From Rhodovulum sp. MB263 (lineage in GTDB: Bacteria > Pseudomonadota > Alphaproteobacteria > Rhodobacterales > Rhodobacteraceae): a DNA stretch of 64,000 bases. Positions 43,709-52,517 of this stretch are shown here, piece after piece. The notes beneath the pieces were generated by a model. It was given only the letters and a program-made list of their open reading frames with translations, searched no databases and was not told the origin of the DNA. Numbering within the stretch: position 1 is the stretch's first letter; each line of letters starts with the position of its first letter. Both the position numbers and the translations under genes were made by a program. Location: positions 1 to 64,000 of the forward strand of contig NZ_CP020385.1 of assembly GCF_002073975.1 (NCBI RefSeq), given 5' to 3'.

Positions 43709-44249
43709 GATCGCAGCCCTCCTGCCCGAGATCCTGCGCGAGGCCGACCGCCCCGCCTCGCCCTTCCGCGCGCTGCTCGAGGCGATGGTCGGGCTGGCCG
43801 ATCCGGTCGACCGCGAGATCGACGGGCTCGACGTCCAGATCGACCCCAGGCGCTGCCGCGACCGGATGCTGGGGATGCTGCTGGGATGGCTGGATCTGGG
43901 GCCGGTGGCCGCGGCGGTCGCGCGCCATGTCCGCGATCCGGCCCTGCGCGATGCGCGGCTCCGGCGGCTGGCCTTGGCCGCGCCCGCGCTGCTGCCCCGG
44001 CGCGGCACCCAGGCCGGGCTGCGCGACATGCTGGCGGCGGCCTCGGGGCTGGAGGCGCTGCAGCTCTGCGAAAGCCGACCCGGCGACGGCCCGGGCCTTC
44101 GCCCGTTTCATGTGGTCATCGAATATCCCCGGCCCGAAAGCCCCGTCCGCGCCCTGATCCGGGAGGTGGCCGAGCTGGAGAAACCGGCCTTCGTCAGCTT
44201 CGAGATCGTCGAATTCTCCGCAACCGAAGACCGTGAGGAAGGAACCTGA
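43695..44249 (+). CDS. gpI-like baseplate wedge protein (phage tail protein I family)
   Basis: A 184-residue protein of the gpI/Afp12 family, partner of gpJ in the wedge. Family features are the early FRALLEAMVGLADPVDREID, a run of helices (RLALAAPALLPRRGTQAGL) and FHVVIEYPRP. Its start lies inside the end of the gpJ gene. Confidence 0.85.
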   Translation: MTRHEIAALLPEILREADRPASPFRALLEAMVGLADPVDREIDGLDVQIDPRRCRDRMLGMLLGWLDLGPVAAAVARHVRDPALRDARLRRLALAAPALLPRRGTQAGLRDMLAAASGLEALQLCESRPGDGPGLRPFHVVIEYPRPESPVRALIREVAELEKPAFVSFEIVEFSATEDREEGT

Positions 44250-44253
44250 GGGA

Positions 44254-45594
44254 ATGCCAAGTTTCGAGATCGACGCCCCCCAGCTTGTGATAGAGCCTTC
44301 CGGCAGCGTGCAGGTCGGCATTTCCAACCGGGCCAACCAGGCCCGGAGCTGCCGTCTGCAGATCGCCTCCGAAGATGCCGAGACCGCGGGCTGGGTCGCG
44401 ATCTCGCCCTGGCAGGAACGCAGCCTGCAACCGAACGAGCGCAGCGAAATCACGCTGAGCGTGACCCCGCCGCCCGATGCGGCGACCAAAGCGGCAACCG
44501 GTCCGCGGCGGTTCCGGCTGCTGGCGGTCGAGGTCTCGAACCCCGACGAGGATGTCGCGCGCAGCCCCGATTTCCGCTTCGATCTGCCCGGGGGCGGGGG
44601 CGCCAGGACGCCGCTCTGGCCGTTCATCGCCGCGGGGGTCGCGGCGCTTCTTCTGGTGATCGGGGTCGGGGCCTATCTGTTCTGGCCGCCCGGGACGGCA
44701 CTGGTGCCGGGGCTGAGCGGGCTGCAGCTTTCCGAGGCCGAGGCCCGCCTGAAAGAGGCCGATCTGGTCCTGGGCGATGTCGAGGATCGGGAAACCGGCG
44801 GCGCTGCGCCGGGCATCGTTCTCGCTCAGGATCCGGGCGAGGGCGCCGAGCTTGCGCGCGGCTCGGCGGTGGCGCTGACCGTGTCGATCGAGCCGACCCG
44901 GGCCGAGGTGCCGAACCTGGTTGGCCTGAGCCAGGCCAACGCCGAGAACATCCTGCGCGATCGCGGGCTGCGTCTGGGACGGATCTCGACCCGGGAAAGC
45001 GGCGGCGTTGCGCCGGGAACGGTGCTTGCCCAGGACCCGGCAGCGAGCGCCGGGCTTGCGCCGGGCTCGGCGGTGGCGGTGGTGCTGGCAGCCGCGCCGG
45101 AGGAGGCGGTCGACGAGGACTGCATCCGCCACGATCCGGGCCGCATCGCGGCAAAGCAGATCGGCGGCCGCTGGAAGATCGTCGAGGGCAGCCACTGGAT
45201 GCTGGATTTCGGCACCGATGGCGACAGCGCGAAGAAGGCGCTGGCGGTGCTGCAGGCCTATGGCGCCGACCGGATCTGCTATGTGAGCCGGCCGCAGCCA
45301 CCGATGATGTATATCCTGAACGGCGACAGCGCCCCGGCCGCCACCGCCGCGACCCGGCAGAGACTGGCGGCGGCGGGGATCGGCCGCGAGGATTGCATCG
45401 GTTTCGATCCGGCGACGCTGGATCTGGAAAGCGGCGGCTCGGGGGTGACGCTGGTCAGCGACCGCAGCCGGATGATCCTCTTTCGCAACATGGACGAGGC
45501 GAAGACGGCGCTGAGGGTGATCCGCAAGCACGGTTTCACCCGGCAATGCTTCGTCGGCCGTCCGAACCCCGAATTCCGGTATTTCCTGCGCTGA
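44254..45594 (+). CDS. Membrane-anchored PASTA-domain protein of the contractile operon
   Basis: A 446-residue single-pass protein. Residues 1-112 form a beta-rich N-domain (VQVGISNRANQARSCRLQIA). One transmembrane helix is at about 122-144. Two PASTA repeats follow at about 148-212 and 217-280 (VPNLVGLSQANAENILRDRG; GTVLAQDP). Two copies of a domain of about 70 residues end the protein: 289-358 (GGRWKIVEGSHWMLDFG; ICYVSRPQPPMMY) and 380-446 (CFVGRPNPEFRYF). There is no signal peptide, so the N-domain may face the cytoplasm and the PASTA part the periplasm. PASTA domains bind peptidoglycan or muropeptides. It may tether the system to the envelope. Ribosome site GAGGAAGGAACC; 4 bp after gpI. 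Confidence 0.82.
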   Translation: MPSFEIDAPQLVIEPSGSVQVGISNRANQARSCRLQIASEDAETAGWVAISPWQERSLQPNERSEITLSVTPPPDAATKAATGPRRFRLLAVEVSNPDEDVARSPDFRFDLPGGGGARTPLWPFIAAGVAALLLVIGVGAYLFWPPGTALVPGLSGLQLSEAEARLKEADLVLGDVEDRETGGAAPGIVLAQDPGEGAELARGSAVALTVSIEPTRAEVPNLVGLSQANAENILRDRGLRLGRISTRESGGVAPGTVLAQDPAASAGLAPGSAVAVVLAAAPEEAVDEDCIRHDPGRIAAKQIGGRWKIVEGSHWMLDFGTDGDSAKKALAVLQAYGADRICYVSRPQPPMMYILNGDSAPAATAATRQRLAAAGIGREDCIGFDPATLDLESGGSGVTLVSDRSRMILFRNMDEAKTALRVIRKHGFTRQCFVGRPNPEFRYFLR

Positions 45595-45615
45595 ACTCTA
45601 TGAAAGGAGACAGAA

Positions 45616-45924
45616 ATGGCGCTTGCACTTCCTGTGACGATGAAGAAGGCGGTTCATGTGATCGGTATCCTGTGCGCGGCTGCGGCCGGGCTTGCCCTGA
45701 TCATCCACGGCGCGATCATCACCAGGGCGCCGCTGGAAATCGCCTGGGGCGCGATCTTCCTGGCCGGGGCGCTCCTTGCCGTGCTCGGCGGGGCGACGGC
45801 CAGCCCCCGGGGCGGCATCGACCCGCCCTCAGTGGGGGCGAAATTCACCCGGATCGCCGACTGGGCCTGGTATTGCATCGCGGCTCTCGTGGTGGTGGGC
45901 ATCGTCCTGAGCTTCGTGATCTAG
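45616..45924 (+). CDS. Small membrane protein with about three helices
   Basis: A 102-residue protein with hydrophobic segments at about 12-33, 40-60 and 78-100 (VVVGIVLSFVI) and a short polar loop (GGIDPPSVGAKFTRIADWA). Ribosome site AAAGGAGA. It lies 21 bp after the PASTA gene. I recognise no family. Its place suggests a membrane partner of the contractile system. Confidence 0.72.
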   Translation: MALALPVTMKKAVHVIGILCAAAAGLALIIHGAIITRAPLEIAWGAIFLAGALLAVLGGATASPRGGIDPPSVGAKFTRIADWAWYCIAALVVVGIVLSFVI

Positions 45925-45934
45925 GCCGGGCGCA

Positions 45935-46384
45935 ATGGGGGTGAAGGGCGCGGTCGCGCTGTTGCTGGTCTTCGGTCTCGTCTTCTACCTGACGCTGGGG
46001 GCGGGGCTGATGACCGGACGCGGCACCGGCCCGCCCGATCCCGAAAATTTCAGCGCCCCGGGATGGACCGGGGCGCTGGACCGGCTCGTCGCGCCGTTCC
46101 GGCCGCGGCTGGACCTGTCGCAGACCCGCTTCGTCTTTACCGAGGCCGGCTCGATCGAGCTGCCGCGGATTTCGGGCGAGGCGATGCGGCGGGCCAGTTT
46201 CGCGGTCGAGGGACGGGCGCGGCTGATCTATTCCTGCCCGGGATGCGACGGGGATCAGGTCTGGCCAGAGGAAGGGACCCGCGATTTCGGCAAGGTGAGC
46301 TTTGCGGTCTTCCCCTCGGGCGGGCGGATCCTGGTCCGTCCCCAGAGCAGCCGGGTGGTGCTCAGCTTACGGGACGGGCGGTGA
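45935..46384 (+). CDS. Membrane-anchored protein of unknown function
   Basis: A 149-residue protein with one N-terminal helix (AVALLLVFGLVFYLTLGAGL) and a soluble part containing a C-P-G-C motif (YSCPGCDG), possibly redox-active or metal-binding. It follows the previous gene by 10 bp and overlaps the converging gene by 23 bp. Probably the last gene of the contractile operon. No family recognised. Confidence 0.65.
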   Translation: MGVKGAVALLLVFGLVFYLTLGAGLMTGRGTGPPDPENFSAPGWTGALDRLVAPFRPRLDLSQTRFVFTEAGSIELPRISGEAMRRASFAVEGRARLIYSCPGCDGDQVWPEEGTRDFGKVSFAVFPSGGRILVRPQSSRVVLSLRDGR

Positions 46385-47078
46385 GAAGCGAACGGATCGC
46401 ACGGATCAGCCCCGGCAGGGTGCCGATGAACAGCGCCACGATCCAGACCAGCGCGAGGACCGAGGTGATCAGCGCCGCCAGCGCATCGGCGATCGAGGCG
46501 AGAAAGCCCGGCACCAGGGCATGCAGGACTGCCGTCAGCCAGGTCAGGGCCAGCGAGCTGGCAATCACCAGCATCAGGGTCTTCATCTTCAGGAAGCGCT
46601 GATGGGCGAGGATCAGGCAGATCGCGAAGCCGAGCTTGAAGGCCATGATCAGGGCCAGCGCGGCGGCGGCCTTTCCAGTCGGGAAATCCGCGAAGGCGGC
46701 GAAATAGGCCAGGGTGCCGAAAGGGACCGCCAGAAGCAGGGTCAACATCAGCATCAGCGCCGCGAAGGCCGCGAGGATCAGGGCCAGCACCGCAAGGCCG
46801 CCGATCAGCGCCAGCAGGATGCCGATGGCCGCCTGCACCCGTCCCGCCAGCGCGGGCCAGAGCAGGGCCAGCGCGATGGCCAAGGTGGCATAGACCAGGA
46901 TCAGGTCGATGGCGGCAAGGTAGGGCACGCCGAAGCCGGGCGAGATATCGGACAGCCCTCCCCCCGGTGGCGGCACCAGCGCGGGCCAGGCCAGGGCCAG
47001 ACCGATCTCGAAGGAGACCGCGAAGGCCAGCAGCACCAGCGCCAGCACGAAGAACGGCATGCGGAGGGTCTCGGTCAC
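46362..47078 (-). CDS. Polytopic membrane protein of unknown function
   Basis: A 238-residue protein with about six hydrophobic helices (MPFFVLALVLLAFAVSFEIGL; LILVYATLAIALALLWPAL; LLALIGGLAVLALILAAFAALM; and others). I start at GTG 47076-47078 because AAAGGGGA lies upstream; an ATG 18 bp later lacks one. Converging with the contractile operon. Whether it belongs to that system is unclear. No family recognised. Confidence 0.65.
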   Translation of the reverse strand: MTETLRMPFFVLALVLLAFAVSFEIGLALAWPALVPPPGGGLSDISPGFGVPYLAAIDLILVYATLAIALALLWPALAGRVQAAIGILLALIGGLAVLALILAAFAALMLMLTLLLAVPFGTLAYFAAFADFPTGKAAAALALIMAFKLGFAICLILAHQRFLKMKTLMLVIASSLALTWLTAVLHALVPGFLASIADALAALITSVLALVWIVALFIGTLPGLIRAIRSLLTARPVS

Positions 47079-47645
47079 GGGGCGGCATCCCCTTTGCGCG
47101 AGCGTGTCGGGACATGATACCGCAGAAGGCGGCCTTCTCAAGCATAGTCTCGGGCTCATTCTTGGGCGCGGTGTCGGGACGGGCGCCGCCCGGCGTCGGG
47201 CAGGGCAGGGGTCGCGGAAGCACAAGGCGGCGGGCAGTCATCGCAGTTGCAGGGGGCTTGGCGCGCCAGGGCTTCGGTCCCCGGCCCTTGTCGGGTCCGG
47301 GCCGGGTCCGGGCCGGTTTTTCGCATCTTGGGGACGGCTCCGGAAGCGCTGTCCGGATGAGCCGGGCCGCCTGTCCCGGCGGGGGCACAGAGGACCGGTG
47401 CCGGGCGGATAAGGCGACGGTCTCCGCCATGCCGGGGCCGGCGCGGGGCGCGCGAGGCGGCATGATCGCGGCCCCCTGCACGCCTCTCTGTGGGAGCCTC
47501 TGCGGGGGCATCGTCTTCGGATGGCCCAGCCATTCGGCACCGACCTGGGAATGCGGGGCGCCGCGACCGCAGCGGCCCGGGTCCGATCCGCCCTGCACTG
47601 GCGTCCCGCGCCCGGGACGCCCCTTGCGGCACCGCCCTCGCCGGG
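47079..47645. other. Gap between membrane-protein and dehydrogenase genes
   Basis: 567 bp. No gene found. Arg/Gly-rich short frames on both strands are typical of random GC-rich DNA. Confidence 0.4.
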
Positions 47646-48770
47646 TCAGAGCCCGCGGGCGATGACCATGCGCTGCACCTCGCTGGTGCCCTCGTAGATC
47701 TGGCAGACCCGGACGTCGCGATAGATCCGCTCGACGGGATAATCGGCCAGATAGCCATAGCCGCCATGGATCTGCAGCGCCGCCGAACAGACCTCCTCGG
47801 CCATTTCCGAGGCGAAGAGCTTGGCCATGCTGGCCTCGGTCAGGCAGGGCCTGCCCGCCTCGCGCAGGCGGGCCGCGCGCAGGACCAGAAGCCGCGCCGC
47901 GTCGATCCGCGTCGCCATGTCGGCCAGCCTGAACGCGACCGCCTGATGCTCGGCGATGGGGCGGCCGAAGGTGATCCGCTCGCGGGCATAGGCCAGCGCC
48001 GCCTCATGCGCCGCGCGCGCCATGCCGACGGCCTGCGCGGCGATGCCGATCCGGCCACCCTCGAGATTGGACAGTGCGATCCGGTAGCCCTCGCCCTCGG
48101 CGCCCAGCAGGTTCTCGGCCGGGACGCGCATGCCGTCGAAGGCCAGCGCGCAGGTGTCCGAGGCGTTCTGGCCGAGCTTTCTCTCAACCGAGACGACCTC
48201 GTAGCCGGGGGTATCCGTCGGGACGATGAAGGCCGAGATGCCCTTCTTGCCCGCCGCCTTGTCGGTGACCGCGAAGACGATCACCACCGCGCCGTTCTGG
48301 CCCGAGGTGATGAACTGCTTGGCGCCGTCGATGACATAGTGATCGCCCTCGCGCCGCGCCGTGGTCTTCAGCGCCGAGGCGTCGGAGCCCGCCTGCGGCT
48401 CGGTCAGGGCAAAGCCGCCGATCCACTCGCCCGCGGCCATCTTCGGCAGAAACCGGGCCTTCTGTTCTTCGGTGCCGTAGCGCAGGATCGGCATGCAGCC
48501 CACCGAACTGTGCACCGAGACGATGGTGGAACAGGCGCCGTCGGCGGCGGCGATCTCTTCGAGCGCCAGCGCATAGGCCACCATGCCGGTATCCGAGCCG
48601 CCATGGGCCTCCGGTACCAGCATGCCCATGAAACCCAGTTCGCCCAGCTCGGTCATCTCGGCGCGGGGGAAGGCATGGTCACGGTCGCGGGCGGCGGCGC
48701 CGGTGGCAAGGCGCCCCTGCGCGAAGGCGCGCGCGGCCTCGCGGATCTGGTCCTGCTCTTCCGTCAGCAT
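47646..48770 (-). CDS. Acyl-CoA dehydrogenase
   Basis: A 374-residue flavoprotein that makes trans-2-enoyl-CoA from acyl-CoA, passing electrons to ETF. The family features are [19 protein letters not shown] near 125, [12 protein letters not shown], and [45 protein letters not shown], with the catalytic Glu in IYEGTSE. It matches short-branched/short-chain or isobutyryl-type dehydrogenases in length. It overlaps the thiolase stop by 1 bp and is the last gene of a four-gene operon. Confidence 0.93.
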   Translation of the reverse strand: MLTEEQDQIREAARAFAQGRLATGAAARDRDHAFPRAEMTELGELGFMGMLVPEAHGGSDTGMVAYALALEEIAAADGACSTIVSVHSSVGCMPILRYGTEEQKARFLPKMAAGEWIGGFALTEPQAGSDASALKTTARREGDHYVIDGAKQFITSGQNGAVVIVFAVTDKAAGKKGISAFIVPTDTPGYEVVSVERKLGQNASDTCALAFDGMRVPAENLLGAEGEGYRIALSNLEGGRIGIAAQAVGMARAAHEAALAYARERITFGRPIAEHQAVAFRLADMATRIDAARLLVLRAARLREAGRPCLTEASMAKLFASEMAEEVCSAALQIHGGYGYLADYPVERIYRDVRVCQIYEGTSEVQRMVIARGL

Positions 48771-49951
48771 CAGGCGAACCTTTCCACGGCCATGGCGGTG
48801 GCCTCGCCGCCGCCGATGCAGAGCGAGGCGACGCCGCGTTTCAGCCCGTGGGTTTCGAGCGCCGCGAGCAGCGTCACCAGCACCCGCGCCCCCGAGGCGC
48901 CGATGGGATGACCAAGCGCGCAGGCTCCGCCATGGATGTTGACGATGTCATGCGAGAGCCCCAGATCGCGGATCGCGGCCATGGCGACGACGGCGAAGGC
49001 TTCGTTCACCTCGAACAGGTCGATTTCGGACAGCGTCAGCCCGGTGCGCTCGGTCAGCTTGCGGATCGCGCCGATGGGGGCGGTCGGAAACAGCGAGGGC
49101 TTGTCGGCATGGGTGGCATGGCCGAGGATGCGGGCCAGGGGTGTCAGGCCCCGGCGCTCGGCCTCGGAGGCGCGCATCAGGACCAGCGCGGCGGCGCCGT
49201 CCGAGATCGACGAGCTGTTGGCCGCAGTCACGGTGCCGCCCTCGCGGAAGGCGGGTTTCAGCGCGGGGATCTTCTCGGGGCGGGCCTTGCCGGGCTGTTC
49301 GTCAGTGTCGATCACCTGCTCGCCCTTGCGCGTGGCAAGGATCACGGGCGCGATCTCGGCCCGGAAGCGGCCTTCTGCGATGGCGGCATTGGCGCGCTCG
49401 AGCGAGGCGATGGCATAGGCGTCCTGGGCCTCGCGGGTGAACTGGAAGGCCTCGGCGCAATCCTCGGCGAAGGTGCCCATCAGCCGGCCCCTGTCATAGG
49501 CGTCCTCGAGCCCGTCGAGGAACATGTGGTCCTTCACCTCGCCATGGCCCATCCGGTAACCGCCCCGTGCCTTCGGCAGCAGATAGGGGGCATTCGACAT
49601 GCTCTCCATCCCGCCCGCGACAACCACCTGCGCCGAGCCGGCGGCGATCAGGTCATGGGCCAGCATCGCGGCCTTCATCCCCGAGCCGCACATCTTGTTG
49701 ACGGTGGTGGCGCCTGCGCCCAGGGGCAGGCCGGCCGCCAGCGCCGCCTGCCGGGCGGGGGCCTGGCCCTGGCCCGCGGGCAGCACGCAGCCCATCAGGA
49801 TCTCCTCGACCGCCTCGGGCGCGAGCCCGTTCAGGGCGGCGCGGATCGCGGTGGCGCCGAGGCTCGGGGCATCCGCCGCGGCAAGATCGCCCTGAAAGCC
49901 GCCCATGGGGCTGCGCCGGGCGCCGGTGATGACGATGGGATCGGAGGTCAT
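48770..49951 (-). CDS. Acetyl-CoA acetyltransferase / 3-ketoacyl-CoA thiolase
   Basis: A 393-residue thiolase. Nucleophile Cys in [13 protein letters not shown] (about 89), His in [16 protein letters not shown] and Cys in [15 protein letters not shown] near the end. It cleaves 3-ketoacyl-CoA to acetyl-CoA and a shortened acyl-CoA. It lies 10 bp after the hydroxyacyl-CoA dehydrogenase gene. Differs from the thiolase at 1122, which belongs to another branch. Confidence 0.93.
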   Translation of the reverse strand: MTSDPIVITGARRSPMGGFQGDLAAADAPSLGATAIRAALNGLAPEAVEEILMGCVLPAGQGQAPARQAALAAGLPLGAGATTVNKMCGSGMKAAMLAHDLIAAGSAQVVVAGGMESMSNAPYLLPKARGGYRMGHGEVKDHMFLDGLEDAYDRGRLMGTFAEDCAEAFQFTREAQDAYAIASLERANAAIAEGRFRAEIAPVILATRKGEQVIDTDEQPGKARPEKIPALKPAFREGGTVTAANSSSISDGAAALVLMRASEAERRGLTPLARILGHATHADKPSLFPTAPIGAIRKLTERTGLTLSEIDLFEVNEAFAVVAMAAIRDLGLSHDIVNIHGGACALGHPIGASGARVLVTLLAALETHGLKRGVASLCIGGGEATAMAVERFA

Positions 49952-49961
49952 GTCGGTTTCC

Positions 49962-50720
49962 TCATTTCGGGGCCATGCGAAGCGCGCCGTCCAGCCGGAT
50001 CACCTCGCCGTTCAGCATCGGGTTCTCGACGATCGCGCGGACCATCTGCGCGTATTCCTGCGGACGGCCCAGCCGGGGCGGGTAGGGCACGGTGGCGCCG
50101 AGGCTGTCCTGTACCTCCTGCGGCAGGCCCGCCATCATCGGAGTCGCGAAGATGCCGGGCGCGATGGTCATGACGCGGATCGCGTGGCGCGCCAGTTCGC
50201 GGGCGGCCGGAAGGGTCATCGCGGCGATGCCGCCCTTCGAGGCCGCATAGGCGATCTGGCCGATCTGGCCGTCGAAGGCGGCCACCGAAGCGGTATTGAC
50301 GATCACGCCCCGTTCCTCGCCCTCATTGCCCGCCATCGCCTCGGCGGCGAGACGCATCATGTTGAAACTGCCGGTGAGATTGATGCCGATGGCGCGCCGG
50401 AAGCTGTCCAGCCCGTGCGGCCCGTCCCGGCCCAGAAGCCTTTCGCCCGGGGCGATGCCCGCGCAGTTCACCAGCACATGGAGCCCGCCGAAGCTCTCGC
50501 ATGCGGCGGCGACGGCCGCCTGGGCGTCCTCGCCCGAGGTGACGTCGGTCTGCACGAAGCGGGCGGCCTGGCCCAGCTTTTGCGCCTGTGCCGCGCCGGC
50601 CTCGGCATCGATGTCGGCCAGCAGCACGCGGCCACCCGCAGCCACGGCCATTTCGGCCACCGCCGCGCCAAGGCCCGAGGCCGCGCCGGTGACCAGAAAA
50701 ACCCGGTTCTCGATCTGCAT
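49962..50720 (-). CDS. SDR-type 3-hydroxyacyl-CoA dehydrogenase
   Basis: A 252-residue SDR resembling HSD10/3-hydroxy-2-methylbutyryl-CoA dehydrogenase. Motifs: [15 protein letters not shown] near 10, [31 protein letters not shown] and [24 protein letters not shown], the last being typical of that group. In the operon it oxidises the 3-hydroxyacyl-CoA for the thiolase. It is 9 bp downstream of the acyl-CoA synthetase gene. Confidence 0.9.
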   Translation of the reverse strand: MQIENRVFLVTGAASGLGAAVAEMAVAAGGRVLLADIDAEAGAAQAQKLGQAARFVQTDVTSGEDAQAAVAAACESFGGLHVLVNCAGIAPGERLLGRDGPHGLDSFRRAIGINLTGSFNMMRLAAEAMAGNEGEERGVIVNTASVAAFDGQIGQIAYAASKGGIAAMTLPAARELARHAIRVMTIAPGIFATPMMAGLPQEVQDSLGATVPYPPRLGRPQEYAQMVRAIVENPMLNGEVIRLDGALRMAPK

Positions 50721-50729
50721 GGGATATCC

Positions 50730-52391
50730 TTACCTGACGTTCTGCTTCTCGACCTCGGCCTTGCGCAGCAGGAAGCGCTGGATCTTGCCCGAGGGGGTCT
50801 TGGGCAGGCTGTCGACGAAATCGATCAGCCGCGGATAGGCATGGGCCGAGAGCCGTTTCCTGACATGTTGCTGCAGCTCTTCGCAAAGCGCGTCGCTGGC
50901 CTCATGGCCCTTGCCGAGGATCACGAAGGCCTTGACCAGCTCGGTGCGCTCGGGGTCGGGGATGCCGACCACGGCGGCCTCGATCACGGCCGGGTGCTCG
51001 ATCAGCGCGCTTTCGACGTCGAAGGGGCCGATCCGGTAGCCCGAGGAGGTGATGACGTCATCCGCCCGCCCGATGAAGCTGAGCGAGCCGTCGGGCTCGA
51101 TCTCGACGGAATCCCCGGTGCGGTAATAGCCGTCCCGGATCGCCGGCGTCTCGGTGCCGTAATAGCCGGTGAACCACAGAAGCGGCGAATTCGCGATGTC
51201 GACAGCCAGTTCGCCGGGGCAGTTCGGGGGCTGTTCGTTGCCCGCCTCGTCCAGCACCGCGATCCGGTAGCCGGGCATGGCATATCCGGCCGAGCCGGGG
51301 CGCACGTCATGGGAAAGCCCGTGATGGTTGTTCACGCACATGCCAAGCTCGGTCTGGCCGTAATGGTCGTGGATCGCGACCGAGAGATGCTTTTCGAACC
51401 AGTGGATGATCTCGGGGTTCAGGGGCTCGCCCGCAGATGAAACGGTGCGCAGCCTGCCCTTGATCGGGGCCACGGCCTCGGGGCCCGCCGCGATCAGCAT
51501 CCGGAAGGCGGTGGGAGAGCCCGCGAGGCTGGTGATGCCCAGCTCGTCGATCAGCCGGATCGTGGTCTCGGCCGAGAAGCCGCCCTCGTGCAGCGTGGTC
51601 GCGGCGCCCAGCAGCAGCGGGCCGCAGACGGCGTAGTAAAGCCCGTAGGCCCAGCCCGCATCGGCGAGGTTCCAGAAGCTGTCCTCCTCGTGCAGGCCGA
51701 TGCCGTCGCGCATGTAGACCGCGAAGGCCAGCATCGCGCGTTGCGGCACCATCAGCGCCTTGGGCAGCCCGGTGGTGCCCGAGGTCGACATCACCATGAA
51801 GGGCGCGTCCTTGTCGCGCAGGACCGGGGCGAATTCGGCCGGGGCGGCGGCGCGCTCGGCGCAAAGATCGATATCGCCCGCCGGCCGCGGGTCATCCGCG
51901 CCGCGGATCAGTGCGACAGGCGGGCAATCGGGGATCTCGTCCAGCTTGTCGCGTTGGGCGGCGGTGGTGACGATCATCCGGGTGCCCGCGCAGACCAGGC
52001 GGTGCTCGATGGCCTTGGGGCCGAAGGCGGTGAAAAGCGGCTGATAGACCGCCCCCAGCCGCCAGACCCCGAGGATGGTGGCGATCAGATCGAGGGTGCG
52101 GGGCAGAAGACCGGCCACCACGTCGCCCGGGCCGACGCCATGGGCCTTGAGCACATTGGCCGTGCGGGCGGAAAGCTCGCGCAGGTCCTCGAAGGTGTAT
52201 TCGGCAAGGTTGCCCTCGGCCGGGACGGCGCGCAGGGCCACCAGGTTCCGCCCGCAATGGCGATCGCAGCATTCGACGGCGGCATTCAGCCCGGCATCCA
52301 GATCGCCCGCGAGGCTGGCGATCTCGTCCTTGATCGAGAAGCGGGCATGGGCATCGGCGTAATCGCGGCGCGCGATCCGGTCTATCTTCAT
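50730..52391 (-). CDS. AMP-forming acyl-CoA synthetase
   Basis: A 553-residue ANL-family ligase, similar to medium-chain acyl-CoA/acetyl-CoA synthetases. P-loop MSTSGTTGLPKALMVPQ; WNLADAGWAYGLYYAV typical of ACSM/Acs-like enzymes; YGQTELGM; SGYRIGPFDVESALIEHP; catalytic Lys in PKTPSGKIQRF near the C-terminus. Start ATG 52389-52391, preceded by GGGAGGACGAC. First gene of the beta-oxidation operon, divergent from an AraC regulator. Confidence 0.92.
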   Translation of the reverse strand: MKIDRIARRDYADAHARFSIKDEIASLAGDLDAGLNAAVECCDRHCGRNLVALRAVPAEGNLAEYTFEDLRELSARTANVLKAHGVGPGDVVAGLLPRTLDLIATILGVWRLGAVYQPLFTAFGPKAIEHRLVCAGTRMIVTTAAQRDKLDEIPDCPPVALIRGADDPRPAGDIDLCAERAAAPAEFAPVLRDKDAPFMVMSTSGTTGLPKALMVPQRAMLAFAVYMRDGIGLHEEDSFWNLADAGWAYGLYYAVCGPLLLGAATTLHEGGFSAETTIRLIDELGITSLAGSPTAFRMLIAAGPEAVAPIKGRLRTVSSAGEPLNPEIIHWFEKHLSVAIHDHYGQTELGMCVNNHHGLSHDVRPGSAGYAMPGYRIAVLDEAGNEQPPNCPGELAVDIANSPLLWFTGYYGTETPAIRDGYYRTGDSVEIEPDGSLSFIGRADDVITSSGYRIGPFDVESALIEHPAVIEAAVVGIPDPERTELVKAFVILGKGHEASDALCEELQQHVRKRLSAHAYPRLIDFVDSLPKTPSGKIQRFLLRKAEVEKQNVR

Positions 52392-52469
52392 ATGTCGTCC
52401 TCCCTGACCCCTCCGCCCGCGTCTTCGGGGCGGCCTCCCGGGGTCCGGTGACATACTGTCGCGGGGACG

Positions 52470-52483
52470 CATTGCAAACAATG
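52470..52483. promoter_or_regulatory. Palindrome between acyl-CoA synthetase and AraC genes
   Basis: CATTG-N4-CAATG, perfect arms, in the divergent intergenic region about 80 bp from the ligase start and 35 bp from the regulator start. Candidate operator for the AraC-type regulator or another factor. Confidence 0.35.
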
Positions 52484-52517
52484 TCGCAATCGTCCAAAAT
52501 CGGTGATCGGTTTTGCA

